A DNA stretch of 13,886 nt from a bacterium (GCA_040757115.1 JBFLYA010000098.1:1-13886), one strand, 5' to 3'; numbered from the stretch's first letter, positions 5,303 to 11,601 are shown. Translations and numbers: made by a program. The notes: generated by a model not told the origin, from the letters alone.

Positions 5303-6182
5303 CTATTGCCCCCTTGAAGTCAGTTGTTGCAACACTGAAAATGCTCGTTGTGCATCATTGTCATTTGGGTTTTTCTCAAGAATATCTTTTGCGAGAAGCA
5401 ACCCATCTTCAATTTTCCCTTGACCTGCGAGTGCCAATGCAAGGAACAATGATACATTTTTGTCATTTCCATATTTAGATAAATACTCTTGACACAGAGA
5501 TTCGCATTTTGAATACTTCTTTTTGTTAATACTTTCTGCGATTAGAGAGGGTATGACTTTTTTCGCATATTCTGTCTCTTTTGCCTCTAGCTCTTCCAGA
5601 TCCGCATCGGTTATTCCAAATGGTGCGAGCTTTTCCTCATCCAGATTCTCGCGAGCTATCATTGCGCCAAGTGTAAATAGATTGACATATTTGAGAAAAT
5701 TGCCCAAGCTGTCCGGCTGTATGACGCCTATAATTGTCAAGGAAGAGCTCAATAGAAAAACTAAAACCACCAAACAGGGGTATTCCTTCAATAACTGCTA
5801 AACAGAGCAATTTAAAGCAGCAGTCGGGGAGCCTTCTCTTGTTAACAAAATCCCAAATTATGGGGAGAAAAATCCATATTAGAAAATAAGGTGTTACCGA
5901 GAAAAAGAGCTTGCCTGCTGTTGCCCAAGAACTTAACAATCCAATTCCATCTTCTAAAGGCAAGAACGGAACTAACCTCGCAGTATGAAAAGAAAGGAAT
6001 GAGTCAGCTCTTTTGAAAAACTGCCAGCCGAAAAACCCGAAAATTTGAACCAAAGTGGTTAACCCCAATGCAAACACAAAAAGTTTTGCAACTATTCCCA
6101 CAGTAAGTAAGATCGGCTCAAAAAATTTCCACCTACTAAATGCAGACATGAAAAGGAAGATCGGTCGAAAAAATTTCTTCAT
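5303..6182 (-). pseudogene. Membrane protein with TPR-like C-terminus, frameshifted
   Basis: Two overlapping frames make one protein. The first runs from ATG 6182 (AGGAG seven bases upstream) for 181 codons to 5637. It begins MKKFFRPIFLFMSAF and has several membrane segments (LLTVGIVAKLFVFALGLTTL; YFLIWIFLPIIWDF; LLCLAVIEGIPLFGGF). The second is read from about 5790 to 5303. It continues hydrophobic (SSSLTIIGVIQ, YVNLFTLGAMI) and then becomes a soluble helical tail (about 110 residues; YSKCESLCQEYLSKYGNDKN, LALALAGQGKIEDGL) resembling tetratricopeptide repeats. The second frame has only a TTG start without a ribosome site. The switch falls at a five-T run (5756-5760 on the plus strand). Removing one T gives a continuous 292-residue protein. 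Cause could be mutation, sequencing error or programmed slippage. Function unknown. Confidence 0.7.
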
Positions 6183-6205
6183 AATCTTCTCCTATTTGCC
6201 TTGGC

Positions 6206-6337
6206 GCCTAACGATAAAGTTCAGGTGCAGCGGGGAGAATTACCACAAAAGTTTGATAGCAAGATAAAACTTTGACAGGCCACAAAACTCTGACCACGGC
6301 ACAGTCCCCCGGCGTCAACTGCAACGCAAGGTTAGAC
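6206..6337 (-). other. attC site 7 (common type, weakened stem)
   Basis: Cores are GCCTAAC (6206-6212) and GTTAGAC (6331-6337). Both sides of the central stem are altered (GCAGCGGGG on the left, CCCCCGGCGTC on the right). The changes do not restore pairing with each other, so the stem has two mismatches. Confidence 0.88.
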
Positions 6338-6425
6338 AAAAGCTCTGATTCGCTGTCTTTTCCTTTTCCTCTGCCTCACCGAATTATTGTGCATTCCACA
6401 TTCACGGTTTGCCCCTCATATCTCC
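6338..6425 (-). repeat. Conserved 3' extension of attC7 (module copy 5)
   Basis: This copy ends GTTTGCCCCTCATATCTCC. The HepT stop codon (TGA, 6418-6416) lies inside it, made by one changed base in the otherwise conserved GGAGATATTAGGG (minus strand). The gene's last codons are therefore part of the module. Confidence 0.85.
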
Positions 6426-6808
6426 CCTCTTTTGTTATTATTTAGCTGGAGTTCTAAGTTCAAATTCCCCTCCAAATCCAGAAGCATCTTTTCAAATACT
6501 GGTCTAATTGGTGGCAACTCCTCTTTGACTGCTCTCCAAACTAAATCTGTTTTAACCCCAAAATATTCATGGATGAGTTTATCTCTCATACCTGCGATAT
6601 CCCGCCAGGGAATCTCTGGATATTTCTTTTTTGTTTCATTCGGTATGTTTTTGACTGCTTCGCCAATAATTTCTAAAGCCCTTATAACAGCAAAATTTGT
6701 TTTATCATCGCATAGGAATTCCTCATAAGGCATATTCCAGGTGAAACTTTCTGCTTTATTTATTGCTTCAATTATATCTTGAATATAATCACCAATTTCC
6801 CTTTTCAT
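6416..6808 (-). CDS. hepT: HepT-like HEPN ribonuclease toxin (DUF86)
   Basis: This 130-residue all-helical protein of the HEPN/DUF86 family carries the catalytic R-X4-H-X-Y motif in MRDKLIHEYFG (R75, H80, Y82). Also typical are the DIIEAINKAESF start, the FAVIRALEIIGEAVKNIP helix and PEIPWRDIAGMRD. HepT toxins cleave RNA; the paired MntA nucleotidyltransferase neutralises them by adding AMP to the motif tyrosine. The ATG overlaps the mntA stop (ATGA). The C-terminal 15 or so residues (LNLELQLNNNKRGEI) are polar and unusual, and the last two codons fall within the attC-linked module, suggesting the natural end was altered when the module was joined. Confidence 0.92.
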   Translation of the reverse strand: MKREIGDYIQDIIEAINKAESFTWNMPYEEFLCDDKTNFAVIRALEIIGEAVKNIPNETKKKYPEIPWRDIAGMRDKLIHEYFGVKTDLVWRAVKEELPPIRPVFEKMLLDLEGNLNLELQLNNNKRGEI

Positions 6809-7104
6809 AGATACACTACTTCCTCTAATATATGCTTTCCTATCTTTGGCTTAAGGGAAGACCTCATTACTAAATCAACCTTTATTCTTAAAAGGTCACT
6901 TAAATAGTTTTCTAAATTTATAAATCTTAAAAGTCCAATCTTTGCATCATCATCAAAATCAACAAGAATATCCAAATCGCTTTTTTTTTGGTTTTCCCCT
7001 CTAACATAAGAGCCAAACATTCCTATTTGATTAACATTGTATCTTTTTTTTAATTCCCATTTATTATCTCTTAATATCTGCTCAATCTCTTCTATTTTTT
7101 TCAT
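6805..7104 (-). CDS. mntA: MntA-like minimal nucleotidyltransferase antitoxin
   Basis: From the ATG at 7104 this encodes 99 residues. The nucleotidyltransferase motif GS-X10-DXD is intact: G31-S32 in GMFGSYVRGE, D43 and D45 in KSDLDILVDF, with D49 as a likely third acidic residue. Proteins of this type AMPylate the HepT tyrosine to switch off the toxin. The frame is open upstream to 7194, but GAGGAGG six bases before 7104 and the lack of family similarity in the upstream 30 codons decide the start. It precedes hepT with a four-base overlap. A perfect 10-bp inverted repeat lies 58 bases upstream (7162-7185). Confidence 0.9.
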   Translation of the reverse strand: MKKIEEIEQILRDNKWELKKRYNVNQIGMFGSYVRGENQKKSDLDILVDFDDDAKIGLLRFINLENYLSDLLRIKVDLVMRSSLKPKIGKHILEEVVYL

Positions 7105-7161
7105 CTGCTCCCTCCTCAAATTTTCGACGGTATTGTCAAAAGTTTCGGGTTGACTTTTCCT

Positions 7162-7185
7162 AAAAGATATGAGGGCATATCTTTT
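7162..7185 (-). promoter_or_regulatory. Perfect 10-bp inverted repeat in the mntA leader
   Basis: AAAAGATATG and CATATCTTTT are exact reverse complements around a four-base centre, between the cassette border and the mntA ribosome site. It could be an operator or a leader-RNA hairpin; the weak, A+T-rich stem makes an operator at least as likely as an attenuator. Confidence 0.55.
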
Positions 7186-7188
7186 CAT

Positions 7189-7222
7189 AAACATCTTTAT
7201 GCTTCTGTAGATGCGGTTACAC
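7189..7222 (-). repeat. Shared 34-bp cassette leader, copy 2
   Basis: This matches 1437-1470 at 30 of 34 positions and has the same position right after the attC R' core. The genes downstream (mntA/hepT versus relE-like pair) are unrelated. Confidence 0.75.
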
Positions 7223-7414
7223 GCCTAACGATTGAGCTCACCTGCTGCGGGGAGGACTACCACTAACCTTTGTAAACAAGATAAAAGCTTGAGATACCAC
7301 AAAACTCTAATTCCGGCACAGCCCCCCGCAGTCCACTTCCGGGTAGAATCAGCGGTTACCCAACCAATCCCAGAGCTTCGGATTTAACTTGACACGAGCA
7401 ACGATTGGTTAGGA
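7223..7414 (-). other. attC site 8, interrupted by about 60-66 bp
   Basis: Cores are GCCTAAC (7223-7229) and GTTAGGA (7408-7414). The left arm and loop match attC5 up to CCCCCCGCAGTCC (7322-7334). Then unrelated sequence (from about 7335, GGGTAGAATCAGCGGTTACC and on, to about 7396) separates the stem from GAGCAACGATTGGTTAGG. Compared with attC5 the site is about 60 bases too long, and the L'' arm no longer pairs well with L'. Confidence 0.7.
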
Positions 7415-7699
7415 TTAATATACTTCATCGTGTGTTCCAATCTCAAGCAAAAGAATATCGTCTTCATCTTGCTCTTTACTCTTTACAAAATCAAATACTA
7501 TTCGCAGGTCGTATCCAACGCTACATGCCCAGGAGCCCAATAGTTTACCTTTAAGTTTATGAGTCTCCAATTGCGGAGTAAAAGGATCTTTGGTCAAAAG
7601 TTCCACGGCTTCTTTAATATCTTGCTTAAGAATTGGATGCTTTTTGATAGTTCGTTTGAATGCCCTTATAAAGGTTTTGCCCCAAATGAGTGTTCTCAT
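7415..7699 (-). CDS. YafQ-like RelE-superfamily toxin
   Basis: This encodes a 94-residue basic protein of the YafQ/RelE group: a WGKTFIRAFKRTIKKHP helix start, VELLTKDPF, then the conserved block THKLKGKLLGSWACSVGYDL with RIVFDF, and a C-terminal LLLEIGTHDEVY. H47, D64/R66 and H90 sit where YafQ-type ribosome-dependent mRNA interferases keep catalytic residues. The gene follows its antitoxin with a four-base ATGA overlap (antitoxin first, the opposite order from the RelE and PIN cassettes here). Its TAA stop comes immediately after the attC8 R'' core. Confidence 0.88.
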   Translation of the reverse strand: MRTLIWGKTFIRAFKRTIKKHPILKQDIKEAVELLTKDPFTPQLETHKLKGKLLGSWACSVGYDLRIVFDFVKSKEQDEDDILLLEIGTHDEVY

Positions 7700-7917
7700 T
7701 CGAAAAGCTCCTTCATCAGGTCATCTACACTACCACTTTTTACTTCTCCTCTAGCATATTCTTCTCTTGCTTCCCTGATGTTCTTTGCAAGTAACTCTCG
7801 TCTCTGGTCTATTAACCTATGCCGAATAATATCAATGAGGTTTTCCTGCTGATATTCAGGTAACGATTCTACAACATCTAAAGCCTCTTGTAAAATTGTA
7901 GCACTTTGACTGGACAT
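7696..7917 (-). CDS. Antitoxin partner of the YafQ-like toxin
   Basis: This encodes 73 acidic residues. The N-terminal half (ILQEALDVVESLPEYQQENL, then IDIIRHRLIDQRRELL) is a helical region often seen in antitoxins of RelE/YafQ-type pairs. The C-terminal half (REAREEYARGEVKSGSVDDL, MKELFE) is a flexible toxin-binding tail. A purine-rich AAAGGGGGT lies eight bases before the ATG. The stop overlaps the toxin start (ATGA). I infer the antitoxin role from pairing and the tail pattern; no classic DNA-binding motif stands out. Confidence 0.8.
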   Translation of the reverse strand: MSSQSATILQEALDVVESLPEYQQENLIDIIRHRLIDQRRELLAKNIREAREEYARGEVKSGSVDDLMKELFE

Positions 7918-7944
7918 TTAAAATACCCCCTTTCTTCTTGAAAA

Positions 7945-8065
7945 GCCTAACAATAAATAGGGGAAATGTCCCCCTATTTCCGTAAGCATGATTACCCATT
8001 GAGATACTGCAAAACTTTCAATCACGGCACAGTCCCCCGCCGTCCGCTGCAACGATTTGTTAGCT
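7945..8065 (-). other. attC site 9, left arm replaced by a hairpin
   Basis: Cores are GCCTAAC (7945-7951) and GTTAGCT (8059-8065). The right half (GCACAGTCCCCCGCCGTCCG, CTGCAACG) is canonical, but the left half has no GTTCAGCGGCGGGG arm. In its place is a perfect 9-bp hairpin AAATAGGGG/CCCCTATTT (7955-7963, 7971-7979). The only R''-R' pairing left is in the cores and a weak G-C patch. Confidence 0.7.
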
Positions 8066-8079
8066 TTTATGCAACTATT

Positions 8080-8712
8080 TCATGGACAGAGTTCTATTGT
8101 GGATTTTGCATTTATAAGAACCATATCTCCTTTTCCTTTCAAGACACCATTTTCATTAATATATTCAACTTTTCCGACAAAAGCTTTGGTTGGATATAAC
8201 TTAGCTTTAAGGGTCTCCTTTGAAGTTGAAATTATTCTATACTGGGCTTCTGGATCAAAGGTATTCTTTCTTACAGGTAGAATTAACTTAATCCCTCCAT
8301 CTTTAAGTTCTAACACATCGCCATCTAAAGTACTCCGCAAAACTTCAATGGGAGGTTCAAGGGTTACTCTTCCCTCTTGATCTATTATATTTCTTATCTT
8401 GTTAACATAAATTTGAGCATTTAGGCTGTCTTTTTCCTTTTTAAAAAAAGCAACCTCGCCTATCCAATTTTCCCCTGCCCATTGCCATTCGTATCTCTCT
8501 CCAACTTTAGGCACGGGTAAATAGGAAAAGTATTTGGAGGAAAAGATTGACAAGACAATGATTGAGGCTACTAATAACAAAAAGAAAATAGAAGCATATG
8601 CAATCTTTGTCCACTTTCCTTGCTTTATGTTTCCTATTATTTGCCATAACAAACTCCCCATTGCTGGAAAAACACCAATTATGGCGGCAATGATTATTGG
8701 GTCCATTTTCAT
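8080..8712 (-). CDS. Small membrane protein, unknown function
   Basis: This 210-residue protein has two membrane segments near the N-terminus (about 5-27, IIIAAIIGVFPAMGSLLWQI; and about 37-57, IAYASIFFLLLVASIIVLSI) and a soluble beta-rich domain of about 150 residues (VGERYEWQWAGENWIGEV, GDVLELKDGGIKLILPV, GKVEYINENGVLKGKGDM). A charged linker (GNIKQGKWTK) lies between the membrane segments. I do not recognise the family. GGGGG lies five bases before the ATG. It starts 17 bases after the restored end of the barrel protein gene upstream, so the two form a cassette operon. Confidence 0.75.
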   Translation of the reverse strand: MKMDPIIIAAIIGVFPAMGSLLWQIIGNIKQGKWTKIAYASIFFLLLVASIIVLSIFSSKYFSYLPVPKVGERYEWQWAGENWIGEVAFFKKEKDSLNAQIYVNKIRNIIDQEGRVTLEPPIEVLRSTLDGDVLELKDGGIKLILPVRKNTFDPEAQYRIISTSKETLKAKLYPTKAFVGKVEYINENGVLKGKGDMVLINAKSTIELCP

Positions 8713-8728
8713 TTCTACCCCCTTTAAT

Positions 8729-9640
8729 TTATTTAAAGTAATAAGTAAAATTTAGAATTGCTTCAGAGCTTTCAGCAGTATTTTTTCCATAAAAAGTATA
8801 ACCATATCCTAATTCGAAAGAGAATCCCTGATTTGCTCTGGTTGCTCCAAATGAACCTATATTAATAAGGAAAATCTATTTAGAATATTCTTCGTATTTC
8901 TTTTTAATAACTTCTTTTTCGGTAGGGTCTTTTGTTGAACTTGAAGTAACTTTGACCCCATCTAATATAGCTCTTAAAAAAACTTTGTTTGGTACTTTTA
9001 ACGGTAATTCTAAATTCATCTCAGCAAAATAAGGTATTTTATCTACAAATTCCCTCGCTCTTATTCTGTAGCCAATTTCTGCACCAATACTATGGAGCAA
9101 TTTATCAGTATTATCGGGACTATCGGGTGATTTGTTAAATTTTTTCCCTATTAACAAACGAGTTTCAGTTTCTCTTTCTCCATCACCAAGAGATGGTGAC
9201 TTGTTCTCATCGTAACCACTTGGAAATTTTTCTCTAAGTAATATACTTATTGTAGGATAGTATTTATCTTGATAATCATCTTCATTTAAAACTCTATATT
9301 TCAATCCTACAAAAATATCCTCAATATGTTTATTTTTAAAGGTATCAAACTCATTTTCAAATTTTGCCCATTTGTAGGGAATAGAAAATGATAAATTTAT
9401 ATTATCTAATACCCCATATTCCATTTTAAATTCTGTTCTCTGTTCATCGTACTTACCACCAAAAGGAATTTCTTCTTTCTTGCCGTTATTATCAAAGTTT
9501 TTATCTGACCAATAATATTTATAATACATTTCAGTGAAAATATCACTTTTTCCGATAGTCCACGCACCAGCGAATATATTCTTTGGTAAATATATAATTG
9601 AAAATAGAATTAATAGCTGAGTAATTGTCTTTATATGCAT
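8729..9640 (-). pseudogene. Outer-membrane beta-barrel protein with in-frame TAG
   Basis: The gene starts at ATG 9640, after GGTGGGGAT; an in-frame TTG at 9679 lies inside attC10 and is rejected. It has a signal peptide (MHIKTITQLLILFSIIYLPK then NIFAGAW) and barrel-like strands such as YYKYYWSDKNF, NINLSFSIPYKW, IFVGLKYRVL and ISILLREKFPSG. The pattern resembles transporter/MetA-like outer-membrane proteins. After 254 codons a TAG (8878-8876) interrupts it. The same frame then continues for 48 codons (IFLINIGSFGATRANQGFSF, ELGYGYTFYGK) to LNFTYYFK and TAA at 8729. The tail alternates like a final barrel strand and carries the near-terminal aromatic, so it belongs to the protein. The likely cause is a C-to-T change of a Gln codon. 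Truncation would remove the closing strands. Confidence 0.75.
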
Positions 9641-9667
9641 AGCTCTATCCCCACCAATATTTATTAA

Positions 9668-9799
9668 AGCTAACGACAAAGTTCAGGTGCGGCGGGAAGA
9701 ATTACCACAAAAGTTTGATAGCAAGATAAAACTTTGAGAGACCACAAAACTCTGACCACGGCACAGTCCCCCGCCGTCAACTGCAACGCAGGGTTAGAC
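9668..9799 (-). other. attC site 10 (common type)
   Basis: Cores are AGCTAAC (9668-9674) and GTTAGAC (9793-9799). ACGACAAAG replaces ACGATAAAG and the stem ends GGCGGGAAG as in attC4. Otherwise it is identical in layout to the common sites. Confidence 0.9.
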
Positions 9800-9887
9800 A
9801 AAAGCTCTGATTCGCTGTCTTTTCCTTTTCCTCTGCCTCACCAAATTATTGTGCATTCCACATTCACGGTTTGACCCTACTATCTCC
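9800..9887 (-). repeat. Conserved 3' extension of attC10 (module copy 6)
   Basis: This copy carries CACCAAATT for CACCGAATT and ends GACCCTACTATCTCC. The stop of the CopG-like antitoxin gene lies 29 bases beyond its end. Confidence 0.85.
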
Positions 9888-9915
9888 CCCTAACCTATCT
9901 TATTTCCATAAATTC

Positions 9916-10239
9916 TTACGGTCTAACTCTAACTCTTTCCTCACTCCTTCTCTGAATTAAGTCATGTTCCAGCATCCTGGTAGCGTTGCGTATCTTTTCT
10001 CTCAACCAGGTATTGATTAACGACTCAGATGAAACTTTCTTTATTTTTGCTATTTCAGTAAGATTAGCCACAATATCTTCTTCAAGAGCAACCAAATACT
10101 TTCTCCTTTTGATATTTACATCAAAATGGGCTTCTGGCATTTGTTCCCAATAATTCCCCATGTCATGAATATCAAAGAAGTCAATAAGTTCATCTATAGA
10201 TCTTGAAGGTGGTAGAGTTTTTAATTTATTTTTTACCAT
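9916..10239 (-). CDS. CopG/BrnA-like antitoxin
   Basis: This encodes 107 residues. The N-terminal half (PPSRSIDELIDFFDIHDMGN, YWEQMPEAHFDV) is the toxin-binding arm common in antitoxins of BrnT-like toxins. The C-terminal half (RKYLVALEEDIVANLTEIAK then KVSSESLINTWLREKI) looks like a ribbon-helix-helix DNA-binding unit. The last residues are basic (RRSEERVRVRP). The ATG at 10239 overlaps the toxin coding end by 14 bases and has AGAGGA seven bases upstream. It is expected to bind its own operator and mask the toxin. Confidence 0.82.
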   Translation of the reverse strand: MVKNKLKTLPPSRSIDELIDFFDIHDMGNYWEQMPEAHFDVNIKRRKYLVALEEDIVANLTEIAKIKKVSSESLINTWLREKIRNATRMLEHDLIQRRSEERVRVRP

Positions 10240-10534
10240 ATTGTTTCCTCTCTTTCTTTTTCATATTTCTGGCACTCAAGATGAGTGTTTCTCTCGTCTT
10301 TTTGTAGATAAAGAGTACGGATAGGTATCTTCCACTATTAGTTTGTCCCAAAGCCAGATAAACATCTTCGCCTTTTCGCTCACCTTTTTCAACAAAACGG
10401 AATTTTGGTTTATTATTTAACACCTCTTCAACTTCATTGGGAGTAACATTGGGTTTAACTGCCAGTTTATCAACAATGTTTCTGAGCCAAATAATATCTT
10501 CTATCTTCATCCGTTTTTTATATCCTCTTTTCAT
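10226..10534 (-). CDS. BrnT-like toxin
   Basis: This encodes up to 102 residues. The helical N-terminus WLRNIVDKLAVKPNVTPNEV is followed by EEVLNNKPKFRFVEKGER, a sheet region EDVYLALGQTNSGRYLSVLF and the closing LILSARNMKKKERKQY. The SAR(N/D)Mxx(K/R)ER(K/R)xY ending is typical of BrnT-like RelE-fold ribonuclease toxins. An internal ATG at 10510 (MKIEDIIWL) fits the family start about as well as the ATG at 10534, and neither has a well-spaced ribosome site. It leads its antitoxin gene by a 14-base overlap. Confidence 0.82.
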   Translation of the reverse strand: MKRGYKKRMKIEDIIWLRNIVDKLAVKPNVTPNEVEEVLNNKPKFRFVEKGERKGEDVYLALGQTNSGRYLSVLFIYKKTRETLILSARNMKKKERKQYGKK

Positions 10535-10564
10535 TCAGCATGTTATATCTATTATTCACAGGTA

Positions 10565-10696
10565 GGCTAACGATAAAGTTCAGGTGCGGTGGGGAGAATT
10601 ACCACAAAAGTTTGATAGCAAGATAAAACTTTGAGAGACCACAAAACTCTGACCACGGCACAGTCCCCCGCCGTCAACTGCAACGCAGGGTTAGAC
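10565..10696 (-). other. attC site 11 (common type)
   Basis: Cores are GGCTAAC (10565-10571) and GTTAGAC (10690-10696). The stem has one G-to-T change (GCGGTGGGG) against CCCCGCCGT, leaving one non-Watson-Crick position. The loop is unchanged. Confidence 0.9.
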
Positions 10697-10783
10697 AAAA
10701 GCTCTGATTCGCTGTCTTTTCCTTTTCCTCTGCCTCACCGAATTATTGTGCATTCCACATTCACAGTTGCTCCTAATATCTCC
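10697..10783 (-). repeat. Conserved 3' extension of attC11 (module copy 7)
   Basis: This copy ends CACAGTTGCTCCTAATATCT then CC, with small deletions near its end. It abuts the truncated attC12 directly, with no gene between. Confidence 0.85.
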
Positions 10784-10784
10784 C

Positions 10785-10907
10785 CTGAGTTCATCGGCGG
10801 CGGGGAGAATTACCACCAAACTTTGTAAGCGAGACAAAACTTTAATAAAACACAAACATTTAAAAAGCAGTTAACCCCCCGCCGTCCGCTGCAACGATTA
10901 GTTAGGA
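10785..10907 (-). other. attC site 12, R' core missing
   Basis: The right core GTTAGGA (10901-10907) and arm CCGTCCGCTGCAACGATTAG are intact. The left side begins GAGTTCATCGGCGGCGGGG, so the expected TAACGATAAA is gone. The stem CGGCGGGG/CCCCCCGCCG is still present. Integrase cleavage at the usual R' end should not be possible. Confidence 0.75.
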
Positions 10908-10958
10908 AAAAATTCACACATACTTAATTCTGCTTTCGAGGTCTGAACCAGATATTGG

Positions 10959-11017
10959 TCCCAACGCCAAAACTCAGCGGTGGGCTACTACCCGTCCGCT
11001 GGAATGTTTTGTTAGAA
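10959..11017 (-). other. attC site 13 (short compact type)
   Basis: Cores are TCCCAAC (10959-10965) and GTTAGAA (11011-11017). CTCAGCGG pairs with CCGCTGGAA, leaving an extra G on the right arm, and GGG/CCC closes a tiny loop. At about 59 bp it resembles compact attC sites of mobile integron cassettes. The 51 bases between it and attC12 hold no gene. Confidence 0.75.
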
Positions 11018-11231
11018 GCTGTGTCGCTTTCGTTAAATCAAGTAAAGACCTCAATGCCTTATTTACGGCATCTGAATCTGCAAATGATTTAGCAATATCC
11101 GGCTCAAGCATTACGATATTAGCTCCTTCTGATAGAAGACGTTTGTAATACTTGCCACGAATAGCTTTTGAATAATCAAAATCATATTCGGGGCGTAACT
11201 CATCACTACTTTTTTTTTCTTTAATTTTCAT
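10974..11231 (-). CDS. BrnA-type antitoxin, reading through attC13
   Basis: From the ATG at 11231 (AAAGGA seven bases upstream) this encodes 85 residues. The central part (ELRPEYDFDYSKAIRGKYYK, ANIVMLEPDIAKSFADSDAV, NKALRSLLDLT) matches the common antitoxin with the RPEYDF...RGKY...V.L.PD.A..F.DS..VN.ALR pattern that accompanies BrnT toxins. The last 14 or so residues (LLTKHSSGRVVAHR) are encoded by attC13, the stop being inside the attC arm, so the tail is not native. Upstream start options to 11267 lie inside brnT and lack a ribosome site. It overlaps brnT by 11 bases. Confidence 0.82.
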   Translation of the reverse strand: MKIKEKKSSDELRPEYDFDYSKAIRGKYYKRLLSEGANIVMLEPDIAKSFADSDAVNKALRSLLDLTKATQLLTKHSSGRVVAHR

Positions 11232-11490
11232 GTCTTTTCCTTTCATGTGCGGTTGCAGTCCGCGCATTTATTATCCATATTATTTTTCCCCTCTCGGTAT
11301 GTGATACTACAAGTAGACGACTACCAGAAGAGTAACCAACAGTTATTAATCTTTCCTCGTCATTCGAATGATCTGGATCATCAAAAGTTGCTGATAAAGG
11401 ATTATAAAATACCGTCATAGCTTCTTCAAATGGCACCTTGTGTTTTTTGATGTTCTTTTTTGCTTTTTCCTTGTCCCATTCAAATTGCAT
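11221..11490 (-). CDS. brnT: BrnT-type toxin
   Basis: This 89-residue protein matches BrnT along its length: MQFEWDKEKAKKNIKKHKVP, FEEAMTVFYNPLSATFDDPD, HSNDEERLITVGYSSGSRLL, VVSHTER and a closing IINARTATAHERKRHEN. BrnT is a RelE-fold ribonuclease toxin held by BrnA. The order, toxin then antitoxin, and the overlap match known brnTA operons. The ribosome site is weak (AGGAT, 13 bases before the ATG). A perfect consensus promoter lies upstream (11601-11573), and an 18-codon reading frame (start 11554) lies in the leader. Confidence 0.92.
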   Translation of the reverse strand: MQFEWDKEKAKKNIKKHKVPFEEAMTVFYNPLSATFDDPDHSNDEERLITVGYSSGSRLLVVSHTERGKIIWIINARTATAHERKRHEN

Positions 11491-11572
11491 GTAATTAATT
11501 TATCCTATTTTTTACGCCATTTTTCCAAAACTCTTTTTTCGTATAAAACATTCCCTACTTATATCACTTTAT

Positions 11573-11601
11573 ATTATACAGCATAAAAATTTATATGTCA
11601 A
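11573..11601 (-). promoter_or_regulatory. Consensus sigma-70 promoter of brnTA
   Basis: On the minus strand TTGACA (11601-11596), a 17-base spacer and TATAAT (11578-11573) match consensus exactly. It lies between attC14 and brnT, giving a leader of about 75 bases. It would also feed the cassettes downstream (to the left). Confidence 0.8.

Noticed and set aside
7104-7194. 30-residue N-terminal extension of MntA
   Set aside because: The extension covers a perfect inverted repeat and the shared leader, and a strong GAGGAGG lies just before the ATG at 7104.
8876-8878. Pyrrolysine insertion at the TAG of the barrel protein
   Set aside because: Nothing in the window suggests pyrrolysine machinery, and an outer-membrane protein is not a known Pyl target. 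A Gln-to-stop mutation is simpler.
9640-9679. Upstream TTG start for the barrel protein
   Set aside because: It lies inside the attC10 core and would put 13 residues before an otherwise normal signal peptide. The ATG at 9640 has a good ribosome site.
10631-10828. Recurring plus-strand reading frames within the attC modules (MRDHKTLTTAQSPAV and MIRCLFLFLCLTELLC types)
   Set aside because: They arise because the repeated non-coding DNA is open in these frames. They run against the array and have no ribosome sites.
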